A stretch of DNA of 11,518 bases, from NCBI GenBank assembly GCA_964570205.1, contig CAZMXI010000155.1, forward strand, positions 1 through 11,518, read 5' to 3'. Below are positions 6,018 to 11,518 of this stretch, piece by piece. Position 1 is the stretch's first letter. Every line of letters begins with the position of its first letter. The notes beneath the pieces were generated by a model. It was not told where the DNA came from. It did not search any database and was given only the letters and a program-made list of their open reading frames with translations. Both the position numbers and the translations under genes were made by a program. The DNA comes from CAZMXI01 sp964570205 (GTDB lineage: Bacteria; Planctomycetota; Phycisphaerae; Tepidisphaerales; Tepidisphaeraceae).

Positions 6018-7775
6018 ATGCAATTTAGCGGTTTAAGGTACAGCGTAATGCCGGTCGTTGTGGTGCTGGCGATCACCCATGCCGCAATGGCCATTGAGGG
6101 GGAAGCGCGCAAGGCGAAAAACGTCATCATCATGATATCGGATGGTGGTGGATTCAACACTTACCATGCGGCGACTCTGTATCGCCACGGCAGGCTCGGC
6201 TGCGAGGTGTATGACCGCCCTGAATGGAGCCAGTATGCATCTCGGACGGCGTCGTTGAATCTGGCCAGCGGCAGCACGGCCGGATCGGACTACGCCTCCG
6301 GCTCATCCTACATGGGCAGCGTGGGTGGGTACTCCGGTGTCTCGGGGTCTGCCGCTGAATCGACCAGGACGGGCAAAGCCAGCCGGGATCGGGCGACGTA
6401 TTGGGATATCCGCCTCGACGGCGCTCTGGCAGCCAGCCTGTCTTCCGGCGTTCCATTCAAAGGCTACAACCTGTTGCGAAACTCGCCGACGGATTCCGCG
6501 GCGGCCGGCACGGCCATGGCAAGCGGCACTAAGACGTATAACGGCCAACTCAATATGGTCGAATCGAGCTCAAGTTATGATTCAAGCGGTGAAACCAGGG
6601 CGATTACCGAAATCGCCAAGGCGCTGGGCAAATCGACGGGCATTGTGACCAGCGTCGAATGGTGCGATGCCACACCGGCGGCGTTCGGCGCGGCTCATAA
6701 CTCGTCCCGCTCGAACAAACGGGATATTGCCAGCGAGATGCTCAACAGCGGGCAACTGGACCTGATCATGGGCGTGGGGCATCCGAGATATGACCGCAAC
6801 GGCACGCCGCGCGAGTCGCGCGACAGCCACTATGACGTGGTAGGAGGTCAGTATCAGTGGGAACTGATTCAGAGCGGACGTCATGCCCGAGGCTGGAAGC
6901 TCGTGGAAACAAGGGCCGAGTTCGAGGCCCTGATGTCCGGCCCGACGCCGGCGCGGGTGCTGGGGGTGCCGCGGGTCTCGGGCACGCTCCAGCAGGAGCG
7001 CAACACGCGAGACTGGAATCGCGACGGGACGATCGATACATCCGACATGCGATATGCCCCGGCGTTCAAGGATCCGTTTATCAAGACGGTTCCTTCGCTG
7101 GTGACGATGACCCGGGGGGCGCTGAACGTGCTTGGGCGGAATCCCAAAGGATTCTTCGCCATGATCGAGGGCGGTGCGGTTGACCATGCCGGGCACGCCA
7201 ATCAGCCCGGGCGGCTGATCGAGGAGCAGATCGATTTCAACGACAGCGTCAGGGCCGTTGTGGACTGGGTTGAACGCAACAGTAGTTGGGATGAAACGCT
7301 GGTGATCGTCACCGCCGACCATGAGACCGGCATGCTGTGGGGCGTCAACTCCGACCGTGTGGCGTTTGACCCGATTCGCAGCAAAGGCGCGGGCAGGATG
7401 CCCGCGATGTACTTCAATTCCGGCAGCCACACGCAGAGCCTGGTGCCCCTGATGGCTCGCGGCCCGGGAGCGAGCCTGTTCGCCGAGCGAGTTGCAGGGA
7501 CCGACCCGGTCCATGGCCGGTTCGTTGAGAACACGACGATTTTCAAGGTGATGCAGGCGGCGATCAACGGGGCTGCGCTGGATTCGGGCTCTTATTCACC
7601 CGGTTCATACGGTTCCGGGTCTTACGGATCGGGCTCCTCGTATGGGCCGGGCTCCTCGTATGGCTCGGGCAACGGTTCGGGGTTTGGGTCGGGATACAAC
7701 GGATCGTCGCAAGATGGATCATCGTATCGCCCCTCGCCATCGACCCGGCCGGCGACCTCAGACGACATGGATTGA
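6018..7775 (+). CDS. Secreted PhoA-superfamily alkaline phosphatase with Ser/Gly-rich segments and an EF-hand-like loop
   Basis: A 585-residue alkaline phosphatase that releases phosphate from monoesters outside the cytoplasm using two Zn and one Mg. A signal peptide is likely at 1-25 (Arg7, hydrophobic VMPVVVVLAI, AMA cut site). Active-site motifs in order are NVIIMISDG (35-43, metal ligand Asp42), TDSAAAGTA (158-166, nucleophile Ser160), MIEGGAVDHAGH (382-393), TADHETG (432-438) and the late metal His471 in GSHTQS. Asp42 and Ser160 are about 118 residues apart, against 51 in E. coli PhoA; the extra length includes a Ser/Gly-rich stretch (83-115). Residues 332-343 match a calcium-binding EF-hand/dockerin loop. 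The tail (523-570) is a Ser/Gly/Tyr repeat. ATG 6018 is chosen over TTG 5994 because purine-rich GGAGAGGG at 6002-6009 precedes it and the signal peptide follows. It is probably co-transcribed with the lipoprotein gene 18 bp downstream. Confidence 0.93.
   Translation: MQFSGLRYSVMPVVVVLAITHAAMAIEGEARKAKNVIIMISDGGGFNTYHAATLYRHGRLGCEVYDRPEWSQYASRTASLNLASGSTAGSDYASGSSYMGSVGGYSGVSGSAAESTRTGKASRDRATYWDIRLDGALAASLSSGVPFKGYNLLRNSPTDSAAAGTAMASGTKTYNGQLNMVESSSSYDSSGETRAITEIAKALGKSTGIVTSVEWCDATPAAFGAAHNSSRSNKRDIASEMLNSGQLDLIMGVGHPRYDRNGTPRESRDSHYDVVGGQYQWELIQSGRHARGWKLVETRAEFEALMSGPTPARVLGVPRVSGTLQQERNTRDWNRDGTIDTSDMRYAPAFKDPFIKTVPSLVTMTRGALNVLGRNPKGFFAMIEGGAVDHAGHANQPGRLIEEQIDFNDSVRAVVDWVERNSSWDETLVIVTADHETGMLWGVNSDRVAFDPIRSKGAGRMPAMYFNSGSHTQSLVPLMARGPGASLFAERVAGTDPVHGRFVENTTIFKVMQAAINGAALDSGSYSPGSYGSGSYGSGSSYGPGSSYGSGNGSGFGSGYNGSSQDGSSYRPSPSTRPATSDDMD
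7584..7727 (+). repeat. Degenerate Ser-Gly-Tyr repeat coding for the phosphatase tail
   Basis: This stretch encodes about 48 residues built from short GSYGSG/GSSYGSG units. Its DNA repeats the core TCGTATGG and TCTTACGG imperfectly. It lies after the last catalytic motif and adds no known fold. A flexible linker, adhesive or surface-attachment role is possible but not shown. Confidence 0.7.
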
Positions 7776-7793
7776 ACTCAGGGAGATCACGCT

Positions 7794-9821
7794 ATGCGGT
7801 GGTTTGTTTCGATTGCGCTTCTGTCCGCATTGGCTGGTTGCGACCGGCCCGAGAGCACCCCGACAGCCTCCTCGCCGGCTACGATGCCGCAGGAAGAGAA
7901 ACAGAACTCGGCGGCGCCGTCGTTATCCGGAGAAGCACCGGTGATGGCGGTGACTTCGGTCACGGTCTATGCCAGCGGCGCTACGCACGTGGAGCACCGG
8001 GGCACGGTGAAAGACGACGCCAGGCTTGAACTGAGTTTCAAGAATGGTCAACTTGCCGGCGTGCTCCAGAGCATGCACGTGCAGGATGGTGAGGCGGGGC
8101 GGCCGGCGGCGATGGTGCAGCCGATCGAATCCGGCGTCGAAGTCGGCGCCGCGGCTCGTAAGCTGGACCTGAAGGGCAACCCGAGCCTGGCGCAGCTGCT
8201 GGAGCAACTTCGCGGGTCGAAGGTGAAGCTTCAGGCCAACGGCGATGCGCAGGAGATGACGATCCTGAGCCTGGAGAAGTACGAGCGGCCCCATGAGAAG
8301 AACGACAAGGTGGTCGTGACGACGCACATCGTGAACGCGATGAGCGGCAATGCGCTGCAGTCCATCCCGCTCGACCAGATCAAGAAGATTGAACTGACCG
8401 ACTCGCGCATACAGAAGGACCTGAAGACGGCGGTGGAGTCGTTGTGGAAGGGCGACCCCGAGAAGAAGTCCGTGGCGGTGCACCTGCGCGGTCAGGGCGA
8501 GCGGGCGGTGCGCCTGGGGTATACGATGGAGTCGAAACCCTGGAAGATCAGCTATCGCCTGACGCTTGCGGACAAACCGGCGCTTCAGGCATGGGCCACG
8601 GTGTCCAACGACACTGACGTCGATTGGAACAAGGTGCAACTCACACTGATGGGCGGACGGCCGCTGGTGCTGGCGCCCGATGCCCAGGCGGACGCTTCGG
8701 CCGTCAGCCGGGCAGCCAAGGGCGCGGGCATTCCGGCGGGCGAACCGTTCCGGCAGCCGCGGCCAATTCCCTCCCGCGACGCCCTGGATGAGGAGGCCTT
8801 CGGGGAAGAACCGTCGCCTGCGACAACGCCTTCGCCCACCGGGTCGCCGGTCAGTCCGATCGAAGGCTTCCGGTATACGGCAAAAGAAGTTTCCATTCCG
8901 AGCCAGGGGACGGGGGTCATTCCGATCCTTGCCGACGCGGTGACGGTCGAGCGCGTGTCGGTCTATAACGAGAGCATGCTGCGGCGTAATGCCCTGCAGG
9001 GAGCGCGGCTGCGGAATACGACCAAGCACTACCTGCTTCAGGGGACCGTGACGGTGCTGGATGAGGGCGGGTATGCGGGCGACGCGAGCATGGAGAACCT
9101 GGCCCCGATGCGGTATGGGTTGGTGACGTTCGGAATCGACCTGCCGGTGCTGGTGGACGCCAGCGACATCGTGCAGACTTCGAGCATCCAGGGCGCTCGG
9201 ATCAACGCGGGGGTTCTGGAACTGGGCCGGCGGCATTTGTACATGAAGCAGTACACGGTTGAGAATGAGGACCAGAAGGACCGTGTGCTGGTGATCGAGC
9301 ATCCGGTGCGGCGGGGCTGGAGGCTTGTCGAGCCGGCCGAGCCGATGGACAGGACCGAGACGCTGTACCGATTCCGCCAGCAGGTGGCCGCAGGCGGCAG
9401 GACGAAGCTGCTGGTGAAAGAGCAGTTCACCGAGATCGAGGCGATCGACCTGGCCGTCGCGGACCCGCAGACGGTGAAGGAGATGGCGCGCAACACTGAG
9501 GTGTCGCCCGAGGTGCGAGAGGCGCTGTTGAAGGTGATCGCGATGAAGCAGCGGGCGGCGGCGCCGGAACTGACGGCGCAGGATGCGCAGGCGCAGCTCA
9601 ACCGGATCAGCGCCGAGCAGGCGCGGATTCGCGAGAATCTCAAGAGCGTGGACAGCCAGAGCGACCTGGGCGGCCGGTATGCTCAACAGCTCGAGGCGCA
9701 GGAGAAGCAGATGAAGAGCCTCAACGAGCGAATCGTTGAGGCGGGGGACAAGCAACGGCAGTCGCAGATGCAATTGGAGGATGAGTTGATGAAGCTGACC
9801 GTGAAGGGGGATTTGCAGTGA
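7794..9821 (+). CDS. DUF4139-type lipoprotein with C-terminal coiled coil
   Basis: A 675-residue predicted lipoprotein: a short signal peptide with lipobox LAGC puts the lipidated cysteine at residue 16, followed by a Pro/Ser/Thr-rich tether to about 50. Residues 52-110 form an N-terminal beta domain (VTSVTVYASGATHVEHRGTV). WKISYRLTL (250-258) and the run from WATVSNDTDVDW to LTLMGGRP (267-290) are characteristic of the DUF4139 family of mucoidy-inhibitor-like proteins, whose biochemical role is unknown. A Pro/Glu-rich linker (318-356) interrupts this domain, as in many relatives, and the second half runs to about 548. Residues 593-668 are Gln/Glu/Arg-rich with heptad-like spacing and likely form a coiled coil. 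GGGAG at 7781-7785 lies 8 bases before the ATG. It follows the phosphatase gene by 18 bp, which suggests one transcript; a joint envelope role is inferred only from this. Confidence 0.85.
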   Translation: MRWFVSIALLSALAGCDRPESTPTASSPATMPQEEKQNSAAPSLSGEAPVMAVTSVTVYASGATHVEHRGTVKDDARLELSFKNGQLAGVLQSMHVQDGEAGRPAAMVQPIESGVEVGAAARKLDLKGNPSLAQLLEQLRGSKVKLQANGDAQEMTILSLEKYERPHEKNDKVVVTTHIVNAMSGNALQSIPLDQIKKIELTDSRIQKDLKTAVESLWKGDPEKKSVAVHLRGQGERAVRLGYTMESKPWKISYRLTLADKPALQAWATVSNDTDVDWNKVQLTLMGGRPLVLAPDAQADASAVSRAAKGAGIPAGEPFRQPRPIPSRDALDEEAFGEEPSPATTPSPTGSPVSPIEGFRYTAKEVSIPSQGTGVIPILADAVTVERVSVYNESMLRRNALQGARLRNTTKHYLLQGTVTVLDEGGYAGDASMENLAPMRYGLVTFGIDLPVLVDASDIVQTSSIQGARINAGVLELGRRHLYMKQYTVENEDQKDRVLVIEHPVRRGWRLVEPAEPMDRTETLYRFRQQVAAGGRTKLLVKEQFTEIEAIDLAVADPQTVKEMARNTEVSPEVREALLKVIAMKQRAAAPELTAQDAQAQLNRISAEQARIRENLKSVDSQSDLGGRYAQQLEAQEKQMKSLNERIVEAGDKQRQSQMQLEDELMKLTVKGDLQ

Positions 9822-9867
9822 AAGGCCCAAGGGGGAGCACAGGGTCCGGCTGGACGCGCTGAGCGGG

Positions 9868-10002
9868 ATGTTTCGGGCGTGCATGCCTTTGACACGATTA
9901 CGTACTGGGGTGGGGACGGCGGACTTTGCCATTCTGAGCAAGGCGTATGTGCGTGCGCAGGTGGAGAAGGCGGCCGGTGGCGAGGAGGAGATGAAAGGGT
10001 AA
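9868..10002 (+). CDS. Short ORF after the lipoprotein gene, possibly the end of a frame-disrupted gene
   Basis: The frame ending at TAA 10000-10002 has a protein-like C-terminus (TADFAILSKAYVRAQVEKAA, then an acidic GGEEEMKG end) with coding-type codons. Its first ATG (9868) has no good ribosome binding site. Just upstream, a GTG at 9818 overlaps the lipoprotein stop as GTGA and has AAGGGGG 7 bases before it, but that frame stops after 14 codons at 9860-9862. One extra G in the GGGGG run at 9831-9835 would join the two frames into a 61-residue protein. I do not recognise the family. It may be a real small gene with a sequencing or assembly indel, a pseudogene, or a chance ORF. Confidence 0.35.
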   Translation: MFRACMPLTRLRTGVGTADFAILSKAYVRAQVEKAAGGEEEMKG

Positions 10003-10003
10003 G

Positions 10004-10019
10004 ACAAGCTGACGCTTGT
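10004..10019 (+). terminator. Small hairpin directly after the short ORF
   Basis: ACAAGC and GCTTGT form a perfect 6-bp stem with a TGAC loop, one base after the TAA stop at 10000-10002. No T-run follows, so intrinsic termination is doubtful. Confidence 0.3.
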
Positions 10020-10054
10020 ACTCCGGACGAAGGTGGCGGTTCTTGGGTGAAGAA

Positions 10055-10109
10055 GCCCAGGCGCAGCGCCCCGGGGCCGATGCTTCGAGGCGCTGCGGCG
10101 GGACTGGGC
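10055..10109. terminator. Long imperfect hairpin between convergent genes, candidate two-way transcription barrier
   Basis: CGCAGCGCC (10062-10070) pairs perfectly with GGCGCTGCG (10089-10097), and GCCCAG (10055-10060) pairs with CTGGGC (10104-10109) across a small internal loop. The hairpin ends one base before the prkA stop codon (10111-10113), between the converging + strand unit and prkA. No U-run is seen on either side. Confidence 0.4.
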
Positions 10110-10110
10110 C

Positions 10111-11518
10111 TCAGTCCTCCTGTTTCGAATCGCCGCGTGCGAAGATGCTGGCGACGTAATTCAGGACGTCGGTGGCGCTGGTTTCGTTGTAGCCGAAATA
10201 CTTGATCAGGCGCTGTTTGACCACATCGATCTTCTGCTGGGTCTCGTCATCGACCACGCTGGAGACGAGGTTCTTGAGCTTGATGGTGTCGCGTTGGTCC
10301 TCGAAGAGCTTCAGCTCGAGGGCCTTAAGGAGTCGCGCGTTGGCGTTGTACTCGAACTTCTTGCCGTCGAGGGCGAGGGCGCCGATGTAATTCATGATTT
10401 CCTGTCGGAAGTCATCCTTACGGCTCTCGGGGATGTCGATTTTATCTTCGATGGAGCGCATGAGCCGTTCGTCGGGTTCCTCGTCGCGGCCGGTGTAGCG
10501 GTTTCGGACGCGCTCGTGCTGGGTGTAGGCGCGGACGTTCTCGATGTAGTTGGCGGCGAGGCGCTTGATGGCTTCTTCATCGGCGGAGATGGCGCGCTGG
10601 ACCTCGCCCTTGAGAATGTCCTCGTATTCCTCGCGGACGACGGCCAGCAGTTCGCGGTATTCCTTTTTGAGCTCCTCATCGGTGATGAGGGAGTGGTGCG
10701 CGAGGCCGGCCTCGAGCTCATTCATGACCATAAAGGGGTTGATGGCCTGTTCTTGCTGGGCCTGGTGGCCCACGAGGGCGTTGGATATCTTGTCCTGGAT
10801 ATAGCGCGGGCTGATGCCCTGCATGCCCTCGCGCGGGGATTCATCCTTGAGTTCCTTGATGGAATCTTCGGTGAAGCCGGGGATGCTCTTGCCGTTGTAG
10901 AGCTTCAGCTTCTGCATCTTGGTGATGCCGGCCTTCTTGGGCTCGGCGAGGCGTGTGAGGACGGCCCACATGGCGGCCATCTCGATGGTGTGCGGGGCGA
11001 CATGGATGCCGCGGACCTTGTCGGGTCCGAAATCCTTCATGTAGATCTTGACTTCATCGTCGAGGCGGACGTTATAGGGGACGTCGATCTTGATGGTGCG
11101 GNNNNNNNNNNGGTCGCGGAAGGCCTCCATCATCTCGTTGCCCTGGAGCTTGCGGTATTCGGGCTCGTTGGTGTGGCCGAGGATGACCTCGTCGATGAAA
11201 GTCTGGGCGAACTTTTTGGGCTTGATGAGATGTTCCTGGCTTGCGCCGAGGAGGTCATACAGGAAGGCGACGTCGAGCTTGAGGACCTCGATGAACTCGA
11301 CGAGGCCGCGATTGGCGATGTTGAGTTCGCCGTCGAAGTTGAAGGCGCGGGGGTCGGAATCGGAGCCGTACTCGGCGATTTTGCGGTAGTTGATGTCGCC
11401 GGTGAGCTCGGTGGAGTCCTGGTTCTTCTCGTCCTTCGGCTGGAAGGTCCCGATGCCGATGCGATCCTTCTCCGACAGGATGAGCCGTCGGACGCGCACG
11501 TGGCCCATGACCTTCTGC
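10111..11518 (-). CDS. prkA: PrkA/YeaG-type AAA+ serine protein kinase (partial, 5' end outside window; contains 10-N gap)
   Basis: The C-terminal ~468 residues of a PrkA-family protein, an AAA+ ATPase joined to a serine-kinase-like C-terminal domain and linked to stress and stationary-phase signalling; full-length relatives have about 640-690 residues. The frame stays open through the right edge, so the ATG at 11506-11508 is probably internal. Family stretches include RRLILSEKDRIGIGTFQP (11437-11490), FDGELNIANRGLVEFIEVLK, DEVILGHTNEPEYRKLQ and RTIKIDVPYNVRLDDEVKIY. The Walker A region lies outside the window. The later part carries ISPRYIQDKISNAL and the long helical end, closing at the TGA at 10111-10113. 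The Ns at 11102-11111 give four unknown codons exactly where relatives read RDRT without a break. No DUF444 (yeaH) or spoVR partner lies downstream, where both are often found. Confidence 0.93.
   Translation of the reverse strand, partial: QKVMGHVRVRRLILSEKDRIGIGTFQPKDEKNQDSTELTGDINYRKIAEYGSDSDPRAFNFDGELNIANRGLVEFIEVLKLDVAFLYDLLGASQEHLIKPKKFAQTFIDEVILGHTNEPEYRKLQGNEMMEAFRDXXXXRTIKIDVPYNVRLDDEVKIYMKDFGPDKVRGIHVAPHTIEMAAMWAVLTRLAEPKKAGITKMQKLKLYNGKSIPGFTEDSIKELKDESPREGMQGISPRYIQDKISNALVGHQAQQEQAINPFMVMNELEAGLAHHSLITDEELKKEYRELLAVVREEYEDILKGEVQRAISADEEAIKRLAANYIENVRAYTQHERVRNRYTGRDEEPDERLMRSIEDKIDIPESRKDDFRQEIMNYIGALALDGKKFEYNANARLLKALELKLFEDQRDTIKLKNLVSSVVDDETQQKIDVVKQRLIKYFGYNETSATDVLNYVASIFARGDSKQED
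11102..11111. other. Assembly gap of 10 Ns inside prkA
   Basis: Ten consecutive Ns, a typical scaffolder minimum-gap size. The flanking codons on the - strand read ...FRD and RTIKID..., which are adjacent in the family. The contig ends (...GCGACC and CCGCACC...) can merge through a shared CC into one uninterrupted frame, so the true missing length is probably zero or slightly negative. Confidence 0.85.

Noticed and set aside
6582..7514. 310-codon - strand frame inside the phosphatase gene
   Set aside because: No family features; the phosphatase catalytic motifs on the + strand explain the sequence.
7923..10007. 694-codon open frame on the - strand, antisense to nearly the whole lipoprotein gene
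   Set aside because: Its translation is rich in Arg, His, Leu and Pro without any domain, and mirrors a + strand gene with lipobox, family motifs and a ribosome binding site. Long antisense frames are expected in GC-rich coding sequence.

Overview
The window (about 11.5 kb, GC-rich) looks like chromosomal DNA of a planctomycete, most likely of the Phycisphaerae or a relative. The main clue is the N-terminal ALESRQLLS segment of the RTX protein at 2875-3672, a version of the LEPR-XLL motif typical of exported planctomycete proteins. A Tat-exported Gfo/Idh/MocA oxidoreductase, a DUF4139-type lipoprotein and an IS5-type transposase remnant fit the same group. A run of 10 Ns at 11102-11111 shows that this is a scaffolded draft or metagenome assembly.

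Layout from left to right: the last codons of a + strand gene (2-46) meet, stop codon to stop codon, a complete endonuclease-type mutL on the - strand (47-1903). mutL is divergent from thiD (1981-2772, +), with only 77 bp between their start codons. The placement of the promoter-like elements there suggests leaderless transcripts for both genes. A small RTX calcium-binding protein follows (2875-3672, +). Next is a gene-free, hairpin-rich stretch (3673-4011) and a Tat-dependent Gfo/Idh/MocA-family oxidoreductase on the - strand (4012-5340). A truncated IS5-family transposase (5514-5846, +) lies upstream of that gene.

A probable two-gene unit comes next: a secreted alkaline phosphatase of the PhoA superfamily (6018-7775), carrying a dockerin/EF-hand-like loop and two Ser/Gly-rich segments, and a DUF4139-type lipoprotein (7794-9821). 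A short, possibly frame-disrupted ORF follows. The window ends with the C-terminal two thirds of a PrkA/YeaG-type AAA+ serine protein kinase on the - strand (10111-11518, 5' end outside the window).

The genes do not form a single pathway. mutL and thiD are housekeeping genes; the RTX protein, oxidoreductase, phosphatase and lipoprotein are all predicted to act in or beyond the cell envelope. I found no CRISPR array, tRNA, rRNA, phage module or clear defence system, and nothing amounting to a convincing new multi-gene system. The features most worth a second look are the leaderless mutL/thiD control region, the calcium-motif and Ser/Gly segments of the phosphatase, the hairpin cluster at 3661-3927, the disrupted small ORF after the lipoprotein gene, and the N gap in prkA, which is probably an assembly artefact.
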